The position numbers were made by a program, and so were the translations under genes. Below are positions 44,156-53,130 of a stretch of 64,000 nt of DNA, piece by piece. Source of the DNA: Gammaproteobacteria bacterium. Lineage in GTDB: Bacteria > Pseudomonadota > Gammaproteobacteria > GCA-001735895. Below the pieces are notes generated by a model. It did not search any database. It saw nothing but the letters and a program-made list of their open reading frames with translations, and was not told the origin of the DNA. How positions within the stretch are numbered: the first letter of the stretch is position 1; the number at the start of each line of letters is the position of its first letter. The DNA lies in assembly GCA_030066085.1 (NCBI GenBank), contig JASJCI010000005.1:1-64000 (forward strand). The letters run 5' to 3'.

Positions 44156-45835
44156 TCAGGTTCTGATATCGCCGAACGAGATATATTGTGCCGGATTGTT
44201 GCCGAGCCCGTGGTTGGGGAACGCGTCCAGGAACGGCTGGATACCGCTATTCAGCATGCCGTTGATGGACATGTAGTTCAGCATGACCATGTTGACCAGC
44301 AGGTTGGGATTGTTGGCCGCCGGCGTGGACGAGGTCACCACCGAGGCGCCCGCGTTCATGTGCCCGATCTGGCGACTGCCGATCAGGCTGGGCGTGTTCC
44401 CGTTGGGCCGGAACAGGAGGAAGAACGACGCCGCCGTCGACGAATTGTCGCCGGTCCATTCACCCTTGCCGCGACCGCCAAGCGTCAGGTTCTCTCCGGC
44501 ACCCGTGCTTTGCGAGTCATCCGGCGTACCGTTACTGGACAGGGACCCGTCGCTGAACACGTAAATCATCAGCGGCGTATTGAGCAGCGCGGCGTACTGC
44601 AGGCAGGCGCCGATGCAGCGGCCGGCGCGCAGATCGCGGTTTTCGCCGCGAATGCGGGCGCCGCCGTGGTAATCGTAACCACCCATGGTGATACAGCCGC
44701 CGGCAGCGTAGCGATTGACGACCATTTTCATGACCGACGCCGTCTTGCGGAATTCGCCATCGTTGTTGAGTTCGGAAGCACTGAACGGCGCCAGTACGTT
44801 ACCACCGACAACGTCGCGGTTGATGTTCGGATCGAGCATCGGGTCCACCGGCACGCCGGCAAATCGATCGGCGATATCGGCGGCCTTGAGATAGCCGCAG
44901 CGCACCATGTCCTTGATGATGTCGTCGTTGGTCAGGCCGGTGGTGATGCCGGCCTGCATCTTCTTGTGCGATACGCGCGCCATGGATTCCATTACCGCGG
45001 TGACATCGCCGGCGTCGAGAATCGCGGTCAGGTCACCGACGTCGACCATGCCGGTCACGTCGCTCGGGCGATCGACCTTGGTCGGACGAAATTCCGGGTT
45101 GACGTACATCGCCGGCGCCATCGAGTTGCCGCCGGATACGCTGTTGCGCGAACCGATCAGGTCGACCACCGTGCCACGCACGCTGGGATCGGTCATGACC
45201 AGCGGGTAGAGCGGGTTGTGCGGATTGTTGCCGGTGTCGTTATCGGAGCGCGCCGGGATAATGGCGCCGTCGATGGCGGTAAAATTCGCCGGGTCGACTT
45301 TCTCGCGGATACCGAACAGCATGGCGCTGTCGGCATGGAAAGCGAGACCGAGTTCGGAGTTGGTGAAATCGTTGGTCGGGCTCGGATTGAGCAGGTCGCC
45401 GTTGGGACCCTCGGTGAGCCCGGTACTGTCCTGGCCCGGCAGCATGTCGCCGGGCAGGCCGATCTTGCTGTAGCCCGCGGTCGACAGTAAATCGAACTGC
45501 CCGCCCATGTCGCCGACCAGCACGTTGGAGCCGGAAATGTTGGCGCCGCCGGCCAGGTCGAAGCTGATGAACGGCACGTTGACGCCGGCACCGCCGCCGC
45601 CCAGCGGGCAATTGGCCAGTGAGCCGGCCAGTGCGTCGAGGTCCGGCGAGACCGCCGCCAGGGCTTCGTTCGGATTGGCGAACAGGCTCAGCCAGCTACC
45701 CGTTGCCGCCATCGCGCCGCCGGTCAGGAATCCCTGCTGGATAAACTCGCGCCGGGTCGTGGGGCGCTTGTGATCCTCGTGCAGCAGCGGCGCGTCGGGA
45801 TTTTCGAACTGTGGGTTCTTTTTGAATCTGGGCAT
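44156..45835 (-). CDS. Tat-exported DUF1501-like protein
   Basis: A 559-aa protein. The N-terminus has a twin-arginine signal (TTRREFIQQGFLTGGAMAAT, about residues 26-45), as in DUF1501 proteins. The body is Gly/Asn/Asp-rich and includes FDLAGGANISGSNVLVGDMG near 90 and GGCITMGGYDYHGGARIRGE near 380. Such proteins usually occur beside cytochrome-like DUF1588/1592 or PSD proteins, as here, and Tat export suggests folding with a cofactor or metal before transport. DUF1501 relatives resemble the alkaline-phosphatase superfamily, but I see no clear active site. It is 9 bases after the LamG gene. Activity is unknown. Confidence 0.72.
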   Translation of the reverse strand: MPRFKKNPQFENPDAPLLHEDHKRPTTRREFIQQGFLTGGAMAATGSWLSLFANPNEALAAVSPDLDALAGSLANCPLGGGGAGVNVPFISFDLAGGANISGSNVLVGDMGGQFDLLSTAGYSKIGLPGDMLPGQDSTGLTEGPNGDLLNPSPTNDFTNSELGLAFHADSAMLFGIREKVDPANFTAIDGAIIPARSDNDTGNNPHNPLYPLVMTDPSVRGTVVDLIGSRNSVSGGNSMAPAMYVNPEFRPTKVDRPSDVTGMVDVGDLTAILDAGDVTAVMESMARVSHKKMQAGITTGLTNDDIIKDMVRCGYLKAADIADRFAGVPVDPMLDPNINRDVVGGNVLAPFSASELNNDGEFRKTASVMKMVVNRYAAGGCITMGGYDYHGGARIRGENRDLRAGRCIGACLQYAALLNTPLMIYVFSDGSLSSNGTPDDSQSTGAGENLTLGGRGKGEWTGDNSSTAASFFLLFRPNGNTPSLIGSRQIGHMNAGASVVTSSTPAANNPNLLVNMVMLNYMSINGMLNSGIQPFLDAFPNHGLGNNPAQYISFGDIRT

Positions 45836-45844
45836 CAGTCTGTC

Positions 45845-48454
45845 CTATTGTACGATCATTACCGCGCCGCCGGTCACCGCGGCGCAAACCGCTTTGACGA
45901 TCTGGCGGGTTCTCGCAGCCGTATCGGTGTTCGACGGGCTGGCAAGCAGCTCCGTGATCAGGCTATCGTATTCGTCGCCGCTGGCCGCCGCCGGATCATC
46001 GAGATGCTGTTCCACGGTGGAACCGAGCATGTCGTGAATCGTGGCTTCGAGCGGTTGCGAAGTCAGGTTGTTGGCCGGCGTGATCTGGTCGACGTTCATG
46101 GCCGCGGTCAGGATCGGATCGATGACCTGCGCGCGCTTGGTTGCGTTGTTGAACGCGGTCAGGGAACCGGCGTTGAAATCGAAGCCGGGGAAATAAGCGG
46201 CTCTCGCGCCAGCGTCCTCTACCAGTTCACTGCAGGAGGTGAGCGCCAGCTGTGCTATCGCCATCTGGTGTGACGGCAGGAAGGCGTCGATCGCCTCGAC
46301 CGCCGGCAGCTGCTGGATGTACTCGTCGTACACCGCCTGCACCGTTGTATTGCCGGCATCACCGATCGGTACGCCGGTAATCTCGGAAATCGTCGAGTGG
46401 ATTTCCTCGAAGGTGCGCATGCCGATATCGGACGCGACCGCTTGCGGCGGGTCGGCGGGATCGGCCGGCGCCGGCGGCTGCGGGTCGTTGAACGTGTTGG
46501 ACTGGGCGCCGATAACCTCGAAGGTCAGGAAAAACTCGTCGCTTTCGCGACCCTTTTCGAGAGCGATGATCGTGCCCAGCGGCGACAGCAGCTGGCCCGT
46601 CGCCGGATCGTAGCTGCCGGCGTCGATGTTGACGTTCATGCTGGCGAAGGACTGGCCGGCCAGCGCCTGCTTGCCGTTGATGCCGATACGCATGCCCTGG
46701 ATGTTGAAGCCACCCGGGGTCCAGTCGGGATCGAGGTTGATGAAGGTCGGCTTGTCGAACAGGTAGCTGTAGCTGTCGAACTCCGATACCTCGAACATGA
46801 TGTAGGCGTCGTTGATACCGACGCGATGGCCGATGTAGAACAGCAGGTAATACTTCTCGCCGACACCGACGTCGAAGTTCTGCTGCACCTGGGCCGCCGT
46901 CAGCGCACGGTTGTGGATCGCGGCCATACGGACCTGGCCCATCCACGGACGGTTACCCGACACCTCGTTGCCGAGGATGAAGGCAAAGGTGTCGTTCCAG
47001 ACGTTCTGCACCGTGTTGGGGCCCGGGGTCGGCTCGGTGGTACCGGCTACCGCCTGGCCGTTGACGAAAATCTCGCGCCCGTTGATCGGGTGATAGTTGA
47101 CCACGACGTGCTGCAGGCTGGACTGCAGGACCTCGTTGTCGTTGCCATCGTCACTGGTGAACAGCGGTTCGCCGTTGGCGTCCGAATCCGTGGAGCGGTT
47201 GTAAAACTCGTAGTCGTACATGTCCTGTGCGAGGGTGAAGTTGCGCGCGGCATCGCCACCGGAGTAGGAAATGATATTGGCGTCTTCCTGGCTGACGTTG
47301 GCCGGCGTTATCCAGGCCTCGATCGCGTATTCGCGGGTCGTGCCCTCGATAAACTGGTGCAGCTTGTCGCTGGCAAGCGTGTTCGCCTGCGCGCGGCCGC
47401 CGGTGAAGTTGAGGCCGTAACCGGGCATGAAGGCGACACTGCCGATCAGGGTCAGGTCCACCGCGGGGTCGATACCCGAGGTATCGTAGGCGGTCAGGCC
47501 GCTGCCGGTCTTGAACTCCCACAGCGCCACCAGGTTGCTCTCGTGGCGGTTGCCGCCGGCGGCGACGATACCGTCGTCCATGGTCAGCGCCATGCTGGTG
47601 ATCAGGCTGGGATCCACCGGTGTCGGCTGGATGCCGTCGGCCCACAGCTGGATCGCGTTCTGCATGTCCAGCGCATCGTCCGGGCAGTTATCCCAGCAGT
47701 TGTGAAACTCGCTGCCGAGACGGACCACGAAACGCGAGTTGGACGGCGTGTCGATATCCATCTTGGACTTGGCCGCCTCGTATGCGCTGTTGACGTCGGC
47801 GTTGCCGAAGAACGGCGCGATCGGCAGCGGGTTGGCGGTTTCCTCGTGGCAACCCTGGCAGTTGTTGGTGCTGATGCCGGCCGCGGTGCCGATCAGGATC
47901 GGGTGCACGGTGTCGGCGAAGCTCCGGCCGTTGGTGCCGGGCGTGGTGGCCGTCGGCGGGAACGACTTGGCATCGCCGGGCGACTTGATCGTCGGCGCGG
48001 TTAGCTGGATCAGGCGCGCTGAAGTCACGGCCGAATCGGTCGCCCAGTTGGTGATCATCTGCTCGATGTTGGTGGCGCAGGCCGCGGTCGAGGCGAGCCA
48101 GCAATTGTGTCCGCTACCGACCTTGGTGACGAAAATCGAGCTTGCCGGGTCCTGCAGGTCGGCGTAGGCAATCGCCTCCGAGTAGGCGGCGTTGACGTCG
48201 CTGAAATCGACGAAGTAGGGCGCCTGGTCCGAACGGTGGCACTGGCCACAGCGGTTTTCTTCCTTGAGGAAGGTCCAGAAGTTGGTCTCGAACGACAGGA
48301 TGTCGGCGGTACGCGCCGGCGGTCCGTTGTAACCGGTGGAGACGTCGCTCAGGTCCGGGTTCGACGAGGTACCCACGCTGGAATCACAGGCGGCGAGCCA
48401 TGCGCCCAGCGCGAGGATGGTTAGCGTTTTAACAATGGAACGGTAATCGGTCAT
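45845..48454 (-). CDS. LamG-domain lipoprotein with two CxxCH cytochrome-like repeats
   Basis: An 869-aa lipoprotein (lipobox LAAC, cysteine 23). The start at 48454 has a GAGGGAG ribosome site; the longer frame lacks one. Two homologous segments follow. The first has CGQCH at 69-73 and the second CQGCH at 199-203, each followed some 40-50 residues later by a conserved GS-x(1-2)-HNCW and a further cysteine. Next comes a LamG/concanavalin-like domain (about 330-540), with ALEAWITP-type strand patterns such as EYAIEAWITPANVSQEDAN, and an extracellular-type C-terminus. Covalent haem at both CxxCH sites is predicted. It is likely at the outer membrane. Confidence 0.75.
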   Translation of the reverse strand: MTDYRSIVKTLTILALGAWLAACDSSVGTSSNPDLSDVSTGYNGPPARTADILSFETNFWTFLKEENRCGQCHRSDQAPYFVDFSDVNAAYSEAIAYADLQDPASSIFVTKVGSGHNCWLASTAACATNIEQMITNWATDSAVTSARLIQLTAPTIKSPGDAKSFPPTATTPGTNGRSFADTVHPILIGTAAGISTNNCQGCHEETANPLPIAPFFGNADVNSAYEAAKSKMDIDTPSNSRFVVRLGSEFHNCWDNCPDDALDMQNAIQLWADGIQPTPVDPSLITSMALTMDDGIVAAGGNRHESNLVALWEFKTGSGLTAYDTSGIDPAVDLTLIGSVAFMPGYGLNFTGGRAQANTLASDKLHQFIEGTTREYAIEAWITPANVSQEDANIISYSGGDAARNFTLAQDMYDYEFYNRSTDSDANGEPLFTSDDGNDNEVLQSSLQHVVVNYHPINGREIFVNGQAVAGTTEPTPGPNTVQNVWNDTFAFILGNEVSGNRPWMGQVRMAAIHNRALTAAQVQQNFDVGVGEKYYLLFYIGHRVGINDAYIMFEVSEFDSYSYLFDKPTFINLDPDWTPGGFNIQGMRIGINGKQALAGQSFASMNVNIDAGSYDPATGQLLSPLGTIIALEKGRESDEFFLTFEVIGAQSNTFNDPQPPAPADPADPPQAVASDIGMRTFEEIHSTISEITGVPIGDAGNTTVQAVYDEYIQQLPAVEAIDAFLPSHQMAIAQLALTSCSELVEDAGARAAYFPGFDFNAGSLTAFNNATKRAQVIDPILTAAMNVDQITPANNLTSQPLEATIHDMLGSTVEQHLDDPAAASGDEYDSLITELLASPSNTDTAARTRQIVKAVCAAVTGGAVMIVQ

Positions 48455-48456
48455 GA

Positions 48457-49737
48457 TCAACTCCCTCTGCAATACGCGGCGACGTCGGTGAAAACTTCAC
48501 GCATGTCGCCGTTGTAGCTGCCCATGAATGCGTCACGTATTGCGTTGCGTTGCGCGCGGTCGGCGCTCATGACGTTGGGATCGCGCAGGCAAATCGCCTT
48601 GAAAGCCTTGTCGACCTGGCACTGGGCAAAGGCCGTGCTGTTGGCCAGCTCGAGTCCCAGCTCCTTGGCGCCACGACCAACCGCGTTACCCTTGGTGTCG
48701 AGCGAGAGGCCGGCGTAGTTGTTCCAGCCGAGCAGCCAGTTCTGGCCGTTACGCCAGTAGTTGATCCAGGTGTCGTCGGTGGTTTCGTAGCCGAACTCGA
48801 AGTTGTTGGCGTTGATGTTGTGCTTGATCGCGACACCCGTCACCGGGTCGAACTCGGTGGGATCGCCGATATCCCGGTAAACCAGGCGACCATCGCTCTG
48901 GTCGTTGGTATAAACCCACTCGTAGTGGGCGAACGCACCCGACATGCCGTCCATGCCGGCGTGGCAGCCGACGCAGGTATTGAGAAAAATGCGGCTGTCG
49001 CCGCCCGGGCTGCGCGATACGTCGCGGCGCACGCGGTCAGGCGTGCGCGAGGTGTCTTTCAGCGGCTCGAGGTCGCTGCACATGTGGTTCATCATCGTGA
49101 AGCGGAACATCGCGCGGTTGGTGCCGTCGAAGAAAAACGCCATCGCCGCCGCGCGGGTAGTCATGACGCCGGCGGTGGCCGCCGCGGGCAGGCCGGTAAC
49201 CGAGCTCTGCGTCGTGCCCTGGAGAATGCCCGGGTTCGACAGGTCGCCGGCGATTGGGCCCAGGTCCTCGAGATCGCGGTAGTGGTTGTTGTTGCTGTTC
49301 GATACCGGCGGCAGCCCCGGGACGATACCGCGGTAGATGATATCGCCGTGCAGGATCTGGCGAAAATCGCCGCCGTCCCGGATCAGGCCGATAGCGGTCG
49401 CGGTGTAGTCGTTGAGATCGGTAAAGACCGTCTGCTCCTCGTTGGTCCAGGGCGCAATCCAGTTCTTCAACGTCACGTTGTAAAAGTACCGGGCGTTCGG
49501 GTTTTGCGCGGTGTCGATCGCGTACTCCGCCGCGGTCTTGCCGGATGGATCGGACAGGAGACGAGTCTCCATCGCGTCGATCACGGCATTGGTTGGCGTG
49601 ACGCCAGTCAGGCGCACGTGGATTCGATGGGCCTGGCGTCGTTCTTCGGCGCCGGCCATCACGGGCTGCACGTACGACTGCGCGACAACGGTCGCGATCA
49701 TCACCAGCGGCAGCGATAGCTTGCTAATCTTTCCCAT
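48457..49737 (-). CDS. Exported CxxCH protein, DUF1588/DUF1585-related
   Basis: A 426-aa protein with a signal peptide (LSLPLVMIATVVAQSYVQPVMA) and a single haem-binding motif CVGCH at residues 255-259. The motif is preceded by RTPDRVRRDVSRSPGGDSR and followed by AGMDGMSGAFAHYEW. This pattern recalls the C-terminal cytochrome part of DUF1588/1585 proteins, where a CxxCH is followed by M-D-x-x-G-x-A. It starts the minus-strand run: LamG protein (2-base gap), DUF1501-like protein, ApbE and the 201-aa protein. The family call is tentative; the haem motif and export are directly visible. Confidence 0.7.
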   Translation of the reverse strand: MGKISKLSLPLVMIATVVAQSYVQPVMAGAEERRQAHRIHVRLTGVTPTNAVIDAMETRLLSDPSGKTAAEYAIDTAQNPNARYFYNVTLKNWIAPWTNEEQTVFTDLNDYTATAIGLIRDGGDFRQILHGDIIYRGIVPGLPPVSNSNNNHYRDLEDLGPIAGDLSNPGILQGTTQSSVTGLPAAATAGVMTTRAAAMAFFFDGTNRAMFRFTMMNHMCSDLEPLKDTSRTPDRVRRDVSRSPGGDSRIFLNTCVGCHAGMDGMSGAFAHYEWVYTNDQSDGRLVYRDIGDPTEFDPVTGVAIKHNINANNFEFGYETTDDTWINYWRNGQNWLLGWNNYAGLSLDTKGNAVGRGAKELGLELANSTAFAQCQVDKAFKAICLRDPNVMSADRAQRNAIRDAFMGSYNGDMREVFTDVAAYCRGS

Positions 49738-50102
49738 GGAAATCCCCAGTTTGTCTCCTCGTCATCGCCGCGCAGTTGTTTCAGCGCCGTAATCAAGTTA
49801 ACCCCTAATCTAGCACAGGGATTAACCCCTGAATGCGAACCCGGCCCGGAATTTTTTCACAAAAGCCCAAATTACTGTTATCCCGTCCGATTCTGCTGAT
49901 AAGCTTTGCAAATACAGTATTCCAGTGCCATTCAGCTATATTTCTTCGAACCATATTTTACGGGACCTGACCAGTGGCTCGTATACCGTTCATACCGAAA
50001 AAACGACACTTGGTCAGAAACCGGAAGATTGGCGCTACATATAGAAGATAAACTCCGGCACTGGAGTTAAAGTGCATTGTCAAGATTGTTCAAAAGGTAA
50101 AA
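49738..50102. other. Divergent intergenic region with a direct repeat
   Basis: About 365 bases separate the cytochrome-like gene (minus) from the HzsA-related gene (plus) and must hold promoters for both runs. TTAACCCCT occurs twice as a direct repeat, at 49798-49806 and 49822-49830, 24 bases apart, so both copies lie on a similar helix face and could bind one regulator. The middle is AT-richer than the surroundings. No pair of hexamers is convincing enough to name as a promoter. Confidence 0.5.
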
Positions 50103-52874
50103 ATGAAGCACGTAACTGCCTCTAAAACCGCAAAAATGACCGCTACCGGGCCGCTGTCGCTGGCGGGCCTCAAGTGGCTCGGGCTGCTGATGCTGGCGGG
50201 CGCGCTCGTCGGCATCAAGGGCTGCGGTTCGTCGGGCGACGGAATCGATCCAGGCGTGGTCGAGATCCCGCTCGCCTACATCAATCGCCCGATCCCGCTC
50301 GACGACATGGGCGACCAGGTCAATGCCGACCTGCGTGAACCGCTGCTGTTCAGTGCCGGGGGCGACGTTTACCTGCAAACCACTTCGCAAGCCGGTTCGG
50401 ACGTCACCAATATCACCGCGGCGGTAACCGGCGGGCAGGGCGACGTCAAGGGGCTGAACTCTGATTTCGAGGGCAAAAAGCTGATTTTCTCGCTGCGCCT
50501 GTTCGATCCCGATCCGAACGACGATGACGTGCCGTCGTGGAATATCTACGAATACGAACTCGAGACCGCCACGCTACGCCGGATCATCACCGACGATATT
50601 ACCGCCGAGGCGGGTGACGATCTCTACCCGGCCTACCTGCCGGACGGCCGGATCGTGTTTACTTCCTCGCGCCAGACGCAGGCGCGGGAAATCCTGACCA
50701 ACGAACTGAAGCCGCAGTTCTCGGCGCTCGACGAGGACGAGGACGAAATCGCGCTGGTGCTGCACGTGATGAATCCGGACGGTTCCGCGCTGCGCCAGAT
50801 CTCCTTCAACCAGAGCCACGACCTGCAGCCGCAGGTGCTGGGTAGCAGTTTCAACGGCCAGGTCGTATTCAGCCGGTGGGACAATGCGGCCGGCAACAAT
50901 GAATTCAATATATACAAGGTCAATCCGGATGGCAGCGACCTCGAAATGCTGTACGGCTCGCGCAGCCACAACTACAAGGGTGTAAACGTACAGTTCACCG
51001 GCCTGCGCGAAATGCCGAATGGCAACATGCTGGCCATTGCCAAGCCGTTTACCGGCACCTTCGACGGTGGCGACATCGTCATCATCGATACCGCTCGCTT
51101 CGTCGAAAACGACAAGCCGATCTGGTCGCTGACCGGTTTATCGGGTCCGGCACAGCGCGCCGCGACCGTGACCGACGTGGCCCTCAACGGCGACTTTCCG
51201 CTGCAGGGGCGCTACAGCTCGGCTTTCCCGCTGCAGGACGGGTCCGATCGCCTGCTGGTCAGCAAATCAACCTGCCAGCTCGATGTCAATGGCACGATCC
51301 GGCCCTGTATCGAACCCTACGTCGACGATCCGAATGCCCAGGAATCTTCGCCTTATTACTCGATCTGGCTGTATAACCTGAGCCAGAACACCGAGAAACC
51401 GCTGGTCCTGGTGCAGCCCGGCCGGGTCATCACCGAGGCCATCACGATGCTGCCGATAGCGCGCCAGAACGTAATCCGGGATCGCGCCGCTACCGGCGTG
51501 CTCAACGGCGCCTGGATCACCGAAAACGTCGGCGTGGTCAACGTGCGCAGCGTCTACGATTTTGGTGACAACAGCTTCAGCGGTGGATTCCTCAATGTTC
51601 CCGTAACCGCGCCGGGGATTACCGCGGTAGAGCAGCTGGCGGATCCGGTCAATGCCACCGCCGCGCAGCGCGCGGCGCGGTTCGTGCGTTTCGTCAAGCC
51701 GGTTGCGATTCCCGACCCGGACGATCCCGAGGTGCCCACCGCGCTGGATCTCGACGACGATGCGTTCGGTCCGATACGCAATCGCGGTATGCGCGAAATC
51801 GTCGGTTACGCGCCGATCGAACCGGACGGCTCGATCAAGGTCAAGGTCCCGGCAAACACGCCGCTGGGTATCGAGGTGCTCGACGGCGAGGGCCGTCGGA
51901 TCGGCCCGCCGCACAATAACTGGCTCCAGGTACAGCCGGGCGACCAGCTCAACTGTGTTGGCTGTCACGACCTGGTCAACGGCGGTGCGCCGCCCGAGGT
52001 GCACAGCCGCGCCGATGGGCATGCGCCGACGATCAACAGCGGTCTGCCGCTGGCCCTGCAGTTCGTCAATACCCTGATTCCGGGCAACATGTCGCCCAAC
52101 CCCTACTGGGGTGATTTTGGTCAGACCATGGCCGAAGTTCGTTTCGATCGTGTCAGCCTGACGCTGCCGCTGCCGACGCCACAGCCGCAGCTGAACATAG
52201 ACCTCGTCTACGACGACTACTGGACCGACCCGGCGGCACGCGCGCCCGATGCCAGCTATGCCTACGAATACGCCAATCTGGATGTCTCGGTGCCGGCGCC
52301 GGCCAACGCCTTCTGCTTTCCGTGGCGCTTCAACTGCCGCGCCACGATCAACTACCCCGAGCAGATCCACCCGATCTGGGCCGTCGACCGCGGGGTCGAC
52401 GCGGACATGAACGGTGTCGGCGACGATACCTGCACCCAGTGTCACACCACCCAGGACGCCATGGGTAACGATCGCGTCGCCGATGGCCAGCTAGACCTGA
52501 CCGATGGCGTTTCCGACCAGAACAACGATCACCTCAAGTCCTACCGCGAGCTGCTGTTCGTCGACCAGGAAGAAGTGCTCAACGTCACCACGCTCGAAGA
52601 CCGGCTGGTACCCGACGGCATGGGCGGCACCACTACCGTCGACGTACAGCCGAGCATGGAGCCCGACGGCGCGCGTAGCAGCTACTTCATCGAAAAGCTG
52701 ACCGAAACCGAGCTGGATGCGCCGCGAACCCTGTCGACGCCTGGCAGCGACCCGAATTACGTCGACCACACGGGTTTCCTGACGCCCGACGAGTTGAAGC
52801 TGATCGGGGAATGGCTGGACCTGGGCGCGCAGAACTACAACGACCCGTTTAATACCTCCGCACCGCAAAATTAA
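50103..52874 (+). CDS. HzsA-related beta-propeller protein with two CxxCH motifs
   Basis: A 923-aa exported protein with a hydrophobic signal ending GIKGC, so probably a lipoprotein at C41 although Lys at -2 is unusual. It has propeller-type blades of the TolB/PD40 kind (YPAYLPDGRIVFTSSRQ near 178, LHVMNPDGSALRQISFN near 220, NGQVVFSRWD near 252). Haem motifs are CVGCH (618-622) and CTQCH (777-781). The layout resembles proteins annotated as related to the hydrazine synthase alpha subunit, which are widespread outside anammox bacteria and of unknown activity. Hydrazine synthesis is not implied. It heads the plus-strand run of envelope genes. Confidence 0.72.
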   Translation: MKHVTASKTAKMTATGPLSLAGLKWLGLLMLAGALVGIKGCGSSGDGIDPGVVEIPLAYINRPIPLDDMGDQVNADLREPLLFSAGGDVYLQTTSQAGSDVTNITAAVTGGQGDVKGLNSDFEGKKLIFSLRLFDPDPNDDDVPSWNIYEYELETATLRRIITDDITAEAGDDLYPAYLPDGRIVFTSSRQTQAREILTNELKPQFSALDEDEDEIALVLHVMNPDGSALRQISFNQSHDLQPQVLGSSFNGQVVFSRWDNAAGNNEFNIYKVNPDGSDLEMLYGSRSHNYKGVNVQFTGLREMPNGNMLAIAKPFTGTFDGGDIVIIDTARFVENDKPIWSLTGLSGPAQRAATVTDVALNGDFPLQGRYSSAFPLQDGSDRLLVSKSTCQLDVNGTIRPCIEPYVDDPNAQESSPYYSIWLYNLSQNTEKPLVLVQPGRVITEAITMLPIARQNVIRDRAATGVLNGAWITENVGVVNVRSVYDFGDNSFSGGFLNVPVTAPGITAVEQLADPVNATAAQRAARFVRFVKPVAIPDPDDPEVPTALDLDDDAFGPIRNRGMREIVGYAPIEPDGSIKVKVPANTPLGIEVLDGEGRRIGPPHNNWLQVQPGDQLNCVGCHDLVNGGAPPEVHSRADGHAPTINSGLPLALQFVNTLIPGNMSPNPYWGDFGQTMAEVRFDRVSLTLPLPTPQPQLNIDLVYDDYWTDPAARAPDASYAYEYANLDVSVPAPANAFCFPWRFNCRATINYPEQIHPIWAVDRGVDADMNGVGDDTCTQCHTTQDAMGNDRVADGQLDLTDGVSDQNNDHLKSYRELLFVDQEEVLNVTTLEDRLVPDGMGGTTTVDVQPSMEPDGARSSYFIEKLTETELDAPRTLSTPGSDPNYVDHTGFLTPDELKLIGEWLDLGAQNYNDPFNTSAPQN

Positions 52875-53130
52875 ATTAGTGGTCCTCGCGCTATTTTCAG
52901 CTACGCTCAGTGTATCTGTGCGAGCGCAACGCAGGCGTGTTGCGCGGGCTGCGGCTTGCCCTTGCCGGGTAATACGCCGCGAAGCCGAGTCCGCGCAGAC
53001 TCTTCCCAGGGGCCGCAACATGATCGTGTTCGAACCGCATTGCAGTCCCTGGAGAGGGCGGGCCTTCCCCCGCGGACTGCGCCGTGCCGAAAACGATTGT
53101 GCTGTGGCTGGGCATTGCTGAAAATACCGC
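52875..53130. other. Intergenic gap with a perfect 7-8-7 inverted repeat
   Basis: GCGCAAC (52924-52930) and GTTGCGC (52939-52945) flank an 8-base loop soon after the HzsA-related stop. No T run follows, so a rho-independent terminator is unlikely. A stabilising or processing hairpin is possible. Smaller paired sequences (GAGTC/GACTC) follow near 52990. No open frame of note was found; the gap probably also carries a promoter for the barrel genes. Confidence 0.4.

Noticed and set aside
50103-52874. Hydrazine synthase subunit of an anammox pathway
   Set aside because: No other anammox genes, a gammaproteobacterial setting, and only architectural resemblance. Only the wider family relation is kept.
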